NCBI GenBank assembly: GCA_015039365.1
Contig: WION01000102.1
Coordinates: 94,645 to 158,644, forward strand
Direction of reading: 5' to 3'
Origin: Amanita rubescens
Taxonomy: Eukaryota; Basidiomycota; Agaricomycetes; Agaricales; Amanitaceae
DNA: 64,000 nucleotides
In this document: positions 22,709 to 34,598 of the stretch, one piece after another
How positions within the stretch are numbered: the first letter of the stretch is position 1
How the letters are laid out: each line of letters starts with the position of its first letter
Translations under genes and position numbers: made by a program
The notes under the pieces: model-generated
What the model was told of the DNA's origin: nothing
Seen by the model: only the letters and a program-made list of their open reading frames with translations
Database searches by the model: none

Positions 22709-25700
22709 CTAGTGGAGGAAATTATTATTATAGCTTGGACGATACCGGCAAAATGAAACGCTCACGTTTGATGACTGATAACAGTCAAGTAAATTAGTTA
22801 AAAAATACTGCTCACAGATCTTATGAGCGTACTGATAAAGTAGTGCCAGATTTTGATGCAACGTCATTGTAAGATTCCTATAGCGACCGCGTTTACTAAG
22901 CATCCTGACTCGAGCGAAAAGAGTGCCTACGTGTTGTACTCGTTTTCGTTTCTGGGAGGTGTGGTATATTAGATATAAGAGACTTGAGCGGCGCCAGTGA
23001 CTCGCAAAATGAAAAGGCTCACCGTTGGCCGGAGAGGCTGAGAGACAATCAAAAACATTACTAGTGAAATCGTTAAACGGCCCGCGCACCATAGCACCGG
23101 ATGTTGTTGAGGGTAATGGTGATGCTCGCGGTGTCTCCGGATAGATACTGCTCCCGGGAGACCCATACCGTGACATAGCCATCATGCTTTCCACGACATC
23201 CTGCATTGTTGGCCGCTCCGACGGTTCCTTCGCCAAACACCGCTGAATCACGTCCCATGTCTCTTCACTCAATGGATGCTCTTCTAGTAGGTGAGGTGAA
23301 AGTACACCTCGAGAGACGAAAGTCCGTAAATCCGATTTACCGGCTTGAAAAGGTACTCCACTATCGAAGCGTATCTAGGCAATTCAGCAAGTGTATCATT
23401 GTGTTTTAGTAGTATGACATACTTCATGGTAGAGACATCCAAATGCGTTGACATCCGACATTTGAGTGTCATCGCATGAACCTTCGTGATCCTCTGACTG
23501 TCCAAATAACACTGGGGCTGCATTGAAAATTGAGATTTAGCGCTCCCGATCGGATATTTGTACCTTCTGCGAATCCAAAGTCAGCGATTTGCGCATGAAA
23601 ATCGTCATCTAAGAGGACATTCCCCTGAGGAGAAGTGTCAGGATTTCAACATCGTGTGCTTAATGTAGAATACCCCGTGAAGATCTCCATGAACTACGCC
23701 TTCAGAATGAATGTATTCCATGGCTTGTGCAACTTCGAACATCTGCCTTGGTTAGACTAAAGAAAGGAAGAACAAGGTGAAGGCCTACCCGTTCTTCAAG
23801 CTGGGCTACCGGCGGATTTGCTTCCGCCCGCCACCGGGATAGAGTGCCATTCTTCATGTACGGAGAAACGAGGCAGAATTGTGGTGCTTCTGGGTCTTCG
23901 ATTTTATGGACACCTAAAAAGGGTAGTACGAACTTGTGCTTGAGAGATCGCCACATCAATGCCTCATGGCAGAACTGTCACGACTCTACAATCACGCGAC
24001 AATAATAACATGAGGAGACGTACCCCTTGGTCATCAGGCCCGCGTAACACTTTCAGTGCGACAACTCCACCATGTAGTTTTCCCTTGAAAACACGGCCAC
24101 AAGAACCGCTACCAATGTAATCACGCTCGGCTGGTATTTTGACACCAGTCACGATCAAAGAGGGTGGTATGACAGGCGTTTTTGAGATGACTTTGAGCAT
24201 AAATCGTCTTGCTCGCCAGGAAATATCCACAGTAGAGTCCAGATACGATGGGGAATGATTATAAAGCATATCGAGTAAGAGATCCAATAGTCTCTTGGCC
24301 CTCGAAGGTTTGTTTATCAACGTGGCGAATTTGACGTAGTCTTCCCTAGATAAAATCTCGCTTACGAGGTTGATCGTCACTGCATTCGCAACAAGTGAGA
24401 CCGATCCTAGCTATTTGGCTTTCAGTTAAGTACTAAAACTAAATTACGGCTTGCACACCTTTTGACACTGGTGGTCGAGCAAAAAGAGAAGAAATGGAAA
24501 CGCGCCGCTTTGAGTAAGGCATCGATGATTGGAGAGTGGTATACCGCGCCATAATTTGGATACGACGATTTCCAAAATAAGCCGTCTCGCTCGCCGGGCG
24601 ATATCAACAGCGTCTGGACCCGGGTTCGACTTGGATGCGAAATGGGTAAGTAGATTAAGCATCGAATTCAATAAAGCTTCGGCATCGGAAGTATGGTCTA
24701 GCCGTGCTACTAGCTTGACGTAGTCGTCCCTTAATAGCATCTTGCGCACAAGGTCGGTCAACAACTTGAATAAGTCTTCGCTAGGTGATCCAGGCTAAAT
24801 GTCTCTTTGGAAGCAGAGTGAATTCAGTGTTGAATAAATTGCGCACCTTCTTACTATTGTTGAGAAAATATAGGAGCAATGGGAGGATATAGCTGTCGGG
24901 ATCATGTGGTATGAGGCTGGGTAGTCGTACGCCCTGCGTCTTTGAGATAAGTTCCAGCATAAATCGTTGCGCTCGCCGCTTCATCTCTGAGGAAGCGGAA
25001 AAATCCCGTCTTGACGAGGAGTAACCGTAGAGCATATGTGGTATGAACTCCAAGAGTTTCTCGGTCTTTGATTCACGGTTCAGCCGTGCCGCGAGATCGA
25101 TGTAGTCGTCCTTTGATAGAATTTCGCTCATAAGGTCGACCGTTAGCGTGTTTGCCTCAATAGGTGATCCGGGCTGTCCGGGCTTTTAAGCAGAGTGCAT
25201 TTTGTGTTTGGAATATATCGTACCTCCTTATTGTTGAGCATATAGAGGAGCAAGGGAAGCGCATTGGCGTGAAGGTCGTACATCATGGATGGTGGTTCAC
25301 CGTTCATCTTCGAGATGACTGCCAACATAAATTGCCTTGCTCGTCCGTTCAAGTCTACGGTGGTTGGTGAGGGATAATAACGAAGTATACGCGGTGTGAA
25401 ATCCAATAGATTCTTGGCGTCTGAGACTTGATTTATCTGTCCAGCGAGGGTAATGTAGTCCTCCCTCGACAGAATGTCGCTCATAAGGTCGGTCGCCAAT
25501 GCGTTTGTTACAATAGATGATTCGCGCTAATGGCTCCTAAGCACCAGAGTACAATCTGTATTTGAAAACCGCGCACCTCCTTATTGTTAAGTACATGTAG
25601 AAGCAGTAGGAGCGTATTACTGCCGTACGGAACATTGGATGGTGGTCCACCGTGCATCTTTTCGATCAATCTCAACATAAATCGTTTTGCTCCTCTGTTC

Positions 25701-26376
25701 ATGTCTACGGTGAAAGAACCGTAGTCCGATAACTCGGAATAATAATGAAGCACATGCGGTATGAAATCTAACAGATTCTTGGCGTTCGAGGCTTGATCTA
25801 CTTGCGCGACGAGGGCGGTGTGGTCTTCCCTGGATAGAATTTCGGTCATAAGGTTGATTGTCATTTTGTTTACAAGGGACGTCATGGGAGGTTTGGGCTG
25901 TTGGCTCTTCAGTAAGGCGCGTTCTGGTTTTTGAACGTGGCGCACCTTATTGTTGAGGATAGAGAGGAGTAATGGGAAGATATAGCTGTCAGGATCATAC
26001 GGAATGAGGGACAGTGCGAGGCCATGCATCCGTGAGATAACCGCCAGCATAAATCGTCTTGCTCGCCTCTTCATGTCTACGATGTCTGGATTCTGATTTG
26101 ATTGGGAATAATAATGAAGGAAATGATATATGAAATCCACTAGATTTTCGGCGTCTGAGGCGTGGTCCAGCCGCGCCGCAATGTTGATGTAATGTTCCCT
26201 GGATAGAATCTCGTTCATGAGGTTGATCGTCAAGGTGCTTAAACGAAACTCGGACTATTGCCCTTGAATAGAGTGAATTCCGGGTCTAAAATATCGTTGC
26301 GCACCTTCTTAATGCTGAGCGTAAAAAGGAGAAAAGGAAAGGTATCATCTCCGGTCGCAGCAACTGCATGCGACAT
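22709..26376 (-). pseudogene. TKL-type kinase with five extra N-modules, frameshifted activation segment
   Basis: The start exon at 26376 (MSHAVAATGDDTFPFLLFT) is followed by five free N-modules on phase-0 exons (about 26233-25955, 25880-25575, 25499-25220, 25131-24850, 24764-24470) and a kinase-linked module (24380-24028; loop GSGSCG, VALKVL). The N-lobe exon is at 23959-23790 and the catalytic loop reads VHGDLHG. The activation exon keeps IADFG but has an in-frame loss of about four codons after it. It then carries an extra four bases (CAAT, about 23521) compared with the paralogues, which shifts the frame just before the APE motif; APE itself would read APV. The C-lobe (ETWDVIQRCLAKEPSERP) and a basic tail (TSQKRKRVQHVG) remain open. 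As it stands it cannot encode a complete kinase. Confidence 0.72.
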
Positions 26377-28418
26377 GATGTTGCACCCTTCTCCGCGACA
26401 GCTACCCACTTCTATTTGACTTTACAGGATCGGATTGGGCCGTAAGTGCAGCGAAGCTATTGGCGTGCTAGGAACGTGGCAGGAGAAAGCTGTGAAGCAA
26501 CGTACCAGCGCTTGACTGTGCCTTCCTTTCTTTTCACCTTTCCCACCTGACACCTAAACTCGTGTTTCCCTCACGAGTCATTGTATAAATACCAGTGTGC
26601 CCTTTTGTAGGTGATAAAGTATGTTTACTGGCACTGCTGTTGATGCAGATGATGATCGATGACGCAAGACGCAGGGACATTCTTTGACCCGCCACACTGT
26701 TGCACCGCCACGTCACTGCACTACGTCGCCCGATCATTACGGCCTTTACTGCTAGCTTACTTGGCACATTCAAAGTTCATTCCCGGTTCAACTCTCCCCT
26801 CCCACCTTACGGCCTTGTTCAGTACAACCAAACCCTTTGACTCTCACCAGGACCGGCGCTTGGGCGCGTAACTCCATCATACGATCGACAACGCAACCTT
26901 ATCAACACCACGCTTCCTGGTTCAATCGCTCCGGGAATCCTAAGTGCGTCCCGCTTGTCTTCCTTCATCACTATTGTAAAACCTGATATATGCGTAAACG
27001 TGACGTAGAAAGTTGAAAACTATCTATTTCACGCCGATCACATTCCTCTTCGCGTCACGGTTAGACCATGAGGTGTATCATAGAGATGGGGTGCGAATAA
27101 CGCGTGTAATCTCGGACGGCGTGCATTTGGAGAAGAACCCTGGTGAGTTTCCCTTCTAGCAATTCGTACCAGTGTTAACGGTGCTAACGTGGCCCTGCCA
27201 GGTTTCTCGAAGAACCAACACTCCATAGCTCCGTGTTTGCCCACCCAATCGCGTTTATTCATTATGTATGCTCTGCCTCTCGTCTCGCCAAGCCTTTTGT
27301 CACTCACCATGCTCGACCTCCTCTCACTTTTCACTTATCTACCCAAGTCTCAAGATCTCCGCAGAAGCTAAGACATGAACGTGCAACTGTGACTCTTTGC
27401 TCGCCCTCGCGCGTCATAAAGAACATGCACCATTTTGAATGTTATTTTGCCTTTTCCACGCCCACATTCAACATCTATCTTACAGAATTCAACCGCCAGA
27501 TCTAATAAATACGCGCGCAATGTTCGATGGGTATGAATACGAGCGGTGGCAAACGATTTGTTACCGGGAGCGGTGCACCTGCGACATGGAGCTATGCCAA
27601 TCTAGAAAAGTATTCTCCTTCACAAACAGCTGGCGGCAATCCTGTCAATGCTCATTCAGACACGTACACGAGTAAGTCGTTTGAATTTCAGTTTTGAATA
27701 TGGGAAGTGGGTGCTGACGGAGATTAGATCTTGATGACGCAACAGTGGCCAGTGCCAGAGCATATCGCCTGATGCAAACGAAACATGGAAGCTCTTCTCG
27801 TAAAATACGCATACGCAATCCATCTTTTTTTTCCTGGTTCTCTATATACAGTGCAGTTTTCGTCCCTATTCGATCGCTTGTTGGAAAATACAGGTTACCG
27901 AATAGATAGAATATGATGCGAGCAAGACGCCTAGTTTGTCTTTATCACCAACGCGAACACGACAAGCAAGCACGGAACTTCTATCACGTTCAGGTTCCTA
28001 CGGAAATCGGGTTTATCATCACATTTTCAATGCCGTAGAAAAAGAAATTTCTTACGTGACGTCTCCTGCCATATGTTGCCTAACTTACCTAACACGTGGA
28101 GGTCATCATCGGGGTCCTACAGCAATCTTGTTTAGCATTCCAACTCAAACGGCCCCAGAAAGAAAAAGCTCTTACGATACGTCTTCGTTTTTTACCAAAC
28201 TGCTTGGGGATCAGCAAAATAGCAGTAAATCATTGTTCGTAAGCTTGAACAGTGCCTATATAAAAGGAAACACTCACGGCATTGAGTGGGGGCTGATATG
28301 GTGAAAGAATTTAGTAAAAGAATTTTCAGAAAAGAACTTTGTCAACGTACTGGTGGGATACTACTAGTTTCCAATACTTTAGGAGGTAACACCTGATAGC
28401 CCGAATGTTGAGCGTGGA
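26377..28418. other. intergenic duplicated flanks, decayed small gene
   Basis: The 5' flank of the preceding unit (26.4-27.0 kb) is followed by a decayed copy of the small plus-strand gene around 27050-27400 (gttaacggtgctaacgtggccctgccaggtttctcg aligns with its intron end) and by the 3' flank of the next unit (27.4-28.4 kb). No intact gene is supported. Confidence 0.45.
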
Positions 28419-30593
28419 TCAACGACTTATCCTTGAAATCATATTCATCTTGCTGCTGCTCTGACGGTGACACCAGATGAGAAAATTCCAAGTCAGTGTT
28501 ATCGTCTGATTCCTAAAGTGATCTGGTTTAGTAGGTATCCAGACTTGAACAAAAGTAGTACGCACGTCAGTGTAATATGCTCGTTGTCGTTTTCGAGATG
28601 TCTATGTGGCGCATACTGAGATATTATGACAGCACCAGCGGAAAAGAAGCACCTACAGTTGATAAAGAAGGCTAATAGATGACAAAAATATTAGCAAAAA
28701 TATTTGTATAAAAATCCAGCTTGCGCACTGTGCTACTACGTGTTGGTGATGGAGATGGTGTTTCTTGCAGTATCTCGACCAGTATACTTGCTGTAACTTC
28801 CTCCATTGTTGGCCGTCTAAAAGGATCCCTCACCCAACAACGCTGAATCAGGTCCCACGCCTCATCATCCCATGGTTGCTCCGGTGGCCGAGGCGGAAGT
28901 GCCCCTCGAGCGATGAGGGTCAAGATCTGCATGTCCGATTTTCCGGCAAAGGGTATACTATCGTAGCAGATCTAGGCAAGTTAGGATTGAAGGAGAATTA
29001 ACATATTTGTTATGACGCACTTCATAAAAAAGGCATCCAAACGCGTAGACGTCTGACATTTTCGTTCTGGGAGATGGGTCGTCGGATGGATCGTCGTCAT
29101 CTTCGGAGATCCCGAATAACTCTGGTGCCGCAAAGTTCAGATGTAGCGCTCCGGACCGCGTATTTGTAGCTTCTGTGAGGCGGGTTAATCCAAAGTCAGC
29201 GATTTGAACGTGAAGGTCATCATCCAAGAGAACATTCTCCTGAAGAGAAGAGTTAGTATTGCGAAATATCGTGTCTTTTGAAAAAATACCCCGCGGAGAT
29301 CGCCATGAACTGCGCCTACCGAATGAATATATTCCATGCCTTGGGAAACTCCCAAAATCTTCAGATCGTGCGAGTGTTCGGTGAAATACAAAGGAAAGAA
29401 ATAGATAACGACTTACACGTTTCGTTATCTCATCCATCGATGGATTTTCTTGCTTCCGCCATCTGGCTAGAGTCCCGTTCTTCATGTACGGAGAGACGAA
29501 GAAGAACTGTGAAATTGCGCCATCTTTGTGTTCATATATTCCCAGAAACGGGAGCACGGATCCATGCCTGAGGGATCGCCACATCAATGCTTCTCGACAG
29601 AAGGCCTGTTAAAGCCGAAATCAACAAATATGCTATAACAACAGCATAGATAACTTGCAATGTTATTATCAGACTTATACAGCACCTTTAGTGCAACGAC
29701 TTTCCCCCGTAGTTCGCCCTTGAGAACGAGTCCAAAGCCGCCGCTGCCAATGTAGTTACGTTCGAATGGTATGCGGACTCCAGTTACAACCAGGGACGGC
29801 GGTATGACAGGTGTCTTTGAGAGAAGTTTGAACATAAAACGCCTTGCACGCCGGCTGACATCCAGAGCGGAAAAGCCCTGAATTGAGAACCCACGATTAC
29901 GAAGAATATGAAGAATTAAATCCAACAGGTTTCTGGCGTCAGAAGCATCATCGAGCCGTGTCGCAAGGTTGACGTAGTCTGCTCTGGATAGAACTTTCAT
30001 CATAAGGTCAACTTGCAGTCCAGATACTAAGGTAGACGCAGCAGGCAATTCAAGCTATTGACTCTTAAGTGCCAGAGTGCGCTCCTACAATTTGAAATGG
30101 TACGCACCTTCACATAGTTGAGTATATAGAGGAGCAATGGCAAAGTATAGCCGTTGGGATCGTGAGGCGTGCTGGACCCCGCTACTGTGCGTATCTTTGA
30201 GATAACTTCCAGCATTAATCGTCTTACGCGTCCCATCATTCCTGCCATTGGCGGTTCCTCTTTTGATAAATAAGAGTCAAGCATTTGAAGCATGAAATCC
30301 AAGAGATTCTTGGCGTCCGAGGAATGGTCTAGCCGCGCCGCGAGGCTGATGTAGTCTTCTCTGGAGAGAATTTCTCTCATTAGGTCGACCGTCTTTGCAT
30401 TTAAGACAGATCGAATGTGGGATTCAGGCTGCCATTGACTTTAAGAAGAGCGCACCCCTGGTTTGAAACATGTGCTACGCACCTCTAAATTTCTGAGTAC
30501 AGCGAGTAGTAACGAGAATGGATCGTTGTAACGATCGCGCAGCGCGTTGTACCAGTCCCGATAATCGAGAAGCTGACCGTTGAGATATGGCAT
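28419..30593 (-). CDS. TKL-type kinase with one extra N-module
   Basis: Starts at 30593 (MPYLNGQLLDYRDWYNALRD), a lead exon different from its neighbours. One free N-module (30400-30112) and the kinase-linked module (30056-29660; loop GSGGFGLV, VALKVL) follow. The N-lobe exon is 29587-29415 (hinge [13 protein letters not shown]), then [21 protein letters not shown] and C-lobe DEAWDLIQRCWVRDPFRRP. After the C-lobe exon (ending SPTRSST at a GTGCGC donor near 28733) a last exon can be placed from about 28595 to a TGA at 28419. Its basic start TSRKRQRAY matches the tails of the neighbouring kinases. Catalytic residues are complete, so probably active. The last exon is the least certain part; without it the frame ends at 28672. 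Confidence 0.75.
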
Positions 30594-32244
30594 GGCTGTA
30601 CTTGAAAGCTGTGCTCATCGCTTACTCGTGCGAACAGTGGGACAATAATAAAACGCCAAGCTATTATGGCATTTGGTTCCCATACTACCGTGGTCCACCA
30701 GTATTCAACGACTGTTTGACGAACAATCATACGCAACGATTGCCAACTTCCGAATCTTCGCTAGCAAATGATGTACTGTTACCCAACTGAAGCAACTTGA
30801 TGTCTCTTCCCGTCTAGGCGATAACTTGGCGCACGTGTCGTTTTCATTGCTAGGTGACCTATGAGCGCCATGGGGCCTAAACAAGGAAATTACCTTGCTT
30901 GCAAGGTCTCTCCACCCCCAAAATCATCCCGTATCTTATCTGAATTGTCTCACTACTGCACTTCGGCCCGTCTTATCAGTCTGACCTCATCAGACCTATC
31001 TCTACGCTCTTCACCTTTTCCCACCAAATTTTGGTGTGCTTGTCCATACGTTCTGGTCATCTCGCAGCAAGCTTTCATTGTGCTTAAATAATGAAAATAA
31101 AATTGCTAGGTGACGATGATTAGGGTGAGATGGTGACGAAACCGCTCAAGCAGTGGCGTTCAACCTCCCTGGGGTCGCAGTGCACGTACAAGTTCAAGTT
31201 GGACAATCCGCGCTCGGGCCGGCACTTCCACGGTGCCATTCTGTCTTCGTTAAACTACGACAACTTGAACTACTCGTTCGCAACCTTCCAGCCTGGTCAC
31301 CCCCAACAACTTGGTTTGGCTCTTATCCGCTCAACGCTTCGGCTCCCATGTGCAACCACGTACAGCCTCATTGAATCTCTCTAGGAGTCGCGGATACCGC
31401 CTCGCGTGCGACAAGACTGCTCTGCTATCCCTCAAATCTGCTTCTCACCGCACCTTCCTCTCAGCAACACTCACGTCCCTCAACATAAACTCCACTCCGC
31501 ATCCTTCAACGTACTCTCGCGGCCTTGTATCACGAGAGCACGATCCGTTCTTTACCTACTGCATGACTTGATCTTGGATTCATGCATATCTCAACGCGGG
31601 GTCTGCACACGTGCCAATTGGAGAGACATTCTTAACGCTGAACTCGTATCACTCTTCTTTATCCTAACCTTTTTTTACTGTACGTGACACACTGTTCTTT
31701 CGTCAACCCGTACCCATCGTCTTATGCGTTTCAGCTGCAAATAAAGGGACGGTTGCTCCTTGTAATTATGCTAGACCAAGCACAAGAATTGATAGATACG
31801 GATAGGGACGAGTTTACAAAGGATGTGATAACGCATTTTGGGAAACCTGAATCTTGAGCTTCGACGAATGGGTGATCAGGAGATCCACTTTCCTTTCCTG
31901 GCTACAACTCGCGGCGCCCTCGTCACCGCCATCGATGCTGCCAGATGCCAGCGAGCTCAAGGCTGGATGGACATGAATACGGACGGGTTTAAATATGACC
32001 TGACGATCCGTTCTGGAACCAAGTATGGAGGTACGGGACTCGGAGACCTGGCGTAACGACTTGTGGAGCTGCATTTGTCGTCATTTATATGCGCTTCACC
32101 CGGCAAAGATTGGTTGGTTCGTGTACTCAATGCAGGTCAAAGATAATCTGTTACATGTTTTACATTACACAATTGGGGTAGACACCAGCGTCTACAGCCA
32201 GCGGATAGCGAAGCGGTGGTATTGGCTGACGGTGGATGTCAGCC
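30594..32244. other. intergenic, no supported gene
   Basis: Partly resembles the upstream flanks of the duplicated units (around 31330-31400). Short frames on the plus strand, such as 31838-32056, have no support from family similarity or copies. Confidence 0.4.
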
Positions 32245-33013
32245 TTACTTTTCGTTTTGAGGCAACGGTTCAGTCGTATTGCCTTGACAAGCCGCGCGAT
32301 GCTGTATCCACTTCTGTACAGCTTGCAGATGGTCGTCCGGGTTGACATTGAGCCATTTGTTGCATATATTGCAAAGAACACGCGCCACATCAAATTTTCG
32401 AATATCTGGATCTTTGGAGAATACCGTGTTGAGTCCATCCAGTACAGAGCTGTTTTTGCTATTGATGATGTGATTAAAACGAATTAGAAATGCTGGCAGT
32501 GGCTATACGTACACTTTCTTTGCAAGGCAGTTCTTTCGATGTAAATCCCAGGGAACGGAACAATATGTAGAGTTAGGTCGCAATCGAATCCACTTATCGC
32601 AGGAGGCGCAGAGAACGCGATAAGGCTCGTATTTAGCGACGTATGGATCAGATTTGAAATACTTGATTCGCTCTTCTTCTGTGCGCTTTACCCTACGCCG
32701 ACGTTTGACAAGGGGTTGAGAAACTATCTCCGGAGTGCTTTCTCGAGTTTGTACCACAACCTCGTTTGATGATTGTTGCGGCACAGAACTAAAATAGAAG
32801 TAGTTACATTTCTAATGCGCCTCTAAGACGAAAAGCCACATACCATGCCTCTCGGTGAGCTTCCCAATGCTTGGCTGTGAATTCGCCAGTATCTTCATCT
32901 ACAAAGCTCACGGAGGTGCCGCACTGCTGACAGGTAAGCTGTCCCTTTTCATATTCACTCTGAGCCAGGTCCCTGTCAGTGCCCTGCGGTAGCCCGGCGA
33001 TCCGTTTTAGCAT
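32245..33013 (-). CDS. protein with three zinc-finger-like CxxC motifs
   Basis: Three exons joined in phase 2: 33013 to about 32845, about 32791-32515, about 32466-32245 (TAA). Three similar cysteine-histidine motifs are visible. Finger 1 is TCQQCGTSVSF followed by HWEAHREAC across the splice. Finger 2 is RVLCASCDKWIRL with a Cys in TYCSV and LHRKNC. Finger 3 is RVLCNICNKWLNV and QHRAAC. A basic stretch (VKRRRRVKRTEEER) lies between fingers 1 and 2. The CxxC...HxxxC pattern suggests zinc binding. I do not recognise a named family. The upstream kinase may splice directly into this gene: with acceptor CTTGAG at 33014-33019 the frames match, giving a kinase-zinc-finger fusion; with the earlier TAG acceptor the kinase stops and this is a separate gene. 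Confidence 0.65.
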
Positions 33014-33014
33014 C

Positions 33015-34598
33015 TCAAGTCTAATGATGACAGTAAAGTGAAACACTCACGGCTGGCGTAGCGGGCTGACACAGGATCAATAAAAATGGTTCTTCAAGAA
33101 GTTGGTATGCGTACCATGGTAGTAAATGATAAGGTGGGAGATACTTCTCGTCGCATTTTGTAGGTGAGTAGACTTTGAGACGAAGATTCAGACATATCCA
33201 GCATCCTCTCCGTGACGTCCTTCATTCTTGATCGTTGTGACGGTTCCTGTACCCAACAACGCTGAATCGTCTCCCATGCCACATCACTCAAAAATGGCTC
33301 TTCTATTCGAGGCGGACGTGTACCTCGATTGACGAGGGCCATAATTTGCATCTCTTTTCTACCGGAAAAGGGTATGCTATCAAAATGGATCTAAGCGATT
33401 CATTAGAGGCGCTTAACCAAGATGTTCATCAAGACATACTTCGTAATAAAGACATCCAAATGCGTAGACATCCGACATTTGTGTTCTCGTCGGATCTTCA
33501 GCCAATAGGTCATCAGGATCCTCGAGATATCCGAATAGCTCTGGAGCAGAAAAGTTTGCATGTTTCGCTCCACTTTGTGTATTCGTAGCTTCGGAGAGTC
33601 GGGTTAACCCAAAATCTGCAATCTGAACGTGGAGGTCGTCGTCCAAGAGGACGTTTTCCTGGAGAGAATGATCAGTAGCGTGTCAAAATAGCGTTTCTCA
33701 GGTAGAATACCCCGCGAATATCGCCATGAACCGCGCCTTCTGAGTGAATGTATTCGATGCCCTTTGCCACTTCCAGTATCTGCCGAGAGGGATGAATGCT
33801 AGGGTCAAAGGAGCTGAGGCGAAAAAGAGAAGACGTACACGTTCTTCTATCTCAGCCGTTGACGGATTGCTTCTTTTGCGCCATTGGGCAAGGGTACCAT
33901 TCTTCATATAAGGGGAGACAAGGAAAAACTGCGGTGCAATTTCATCCTCAATTTCAAGTATCCCTATGAATTGTAGCACAAACTCGTGCTCAAGAGATCG
34001 CCACATCAAAGCCTCTCGACAGAATTCCTATTAAAACTAAAGTCAGCAATGACAATACTATAGAGTGATATGGGGATACGCACAACTTGATTGTCTGATT
34101 TGTACAGGACCTTTAGCGCGACAATTTTCCCTCTCCATTCACCCTTAAAGACCCGCCCGAAGCCCCCACTACCGATGTAACTGCGCTCCGCTGGCATAAC
34201 GATGCCGGTCACGACCAAAGATGCTGGTATAACTGGGACCTTTGATATGACTTTGAGCATAAAGCGTCGTGCTCGGCGGTTCATGTCCACTGCACGGGTG
34301 CGTCCTGTTGACAAACAATTCCAACGAAGCAAGTGAAGTACAAAATCCGCCAAATTTTTGGCATCGGTTGCCTCGGTTAGCAGTCCCGCAACGCTGACAA
34401 AGTCTTTTCTTAACAAGAGTTTCGACATGAGTTGAATGGTTGTGTCATTTACGACGGACTCGATAGAAGAACCTGGCTATAAGTATGGACCTTAAGTATC
34501 GTGTATCATAAGTAACGCTTTGAGATGTTGCAAACCTGTTTTTCATTGAGAATAGAGAGTAGAGATGAAAGGGAACGGTTGTTGGGATTATGCTTCAT
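33015..34598 (-). CDS. TKL-type kinase, catalytically complete
   Basis: Starts at 34598 (MKHNPNNRSLSSLLSILNEKQ). The kinase-linked N-module exon (34478-34091) has RKDFVSVAGLL, DAKNLADFVLHLL, loop GSGGFGRV and VALKVL. Further exons give the N-lobe (34009-33842), VHGDIRG, an activation exon (33659-33450) with IADFGLTR and SAPELFG, and a C-lobe (33372-33115) with DVAWETIQRCWVQEPSQRS. A 15-base exon (PATPA) between a CAG acceptor and a GTGAGT donor at about 33050-33064 follows; the next exon either reads T-stop at 33015 or runs into the zinc-finger frame. No free N-modules are present. The gene looks intact, in contrast with its copy at 39612-41100. Confidence 0.75.

Larger units (their letters stand above)
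7700..31000. repeat. five tandemly duplicated kinase units with shared flanks
   Basis: Five units of about 4-6 kb lie in the same orientation. Each has a minus-strand kinase gene and homologous downstream and upstream noncoding DNA. The 3' flanks share a stretch containing gggctagtggg and ttatttgtagcttga (about 8237, 13100, 18690; diverged near 22705). The 5' flanks share a stretch ending cgtaaaagctgacatata (17226, 17667 as a variant, 21262; diverged near 26970). Unit borders are approximate: 7.7, 12.5, 18.2, 22.3, 27.7 and 31 kb. Confidence 0.75.
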
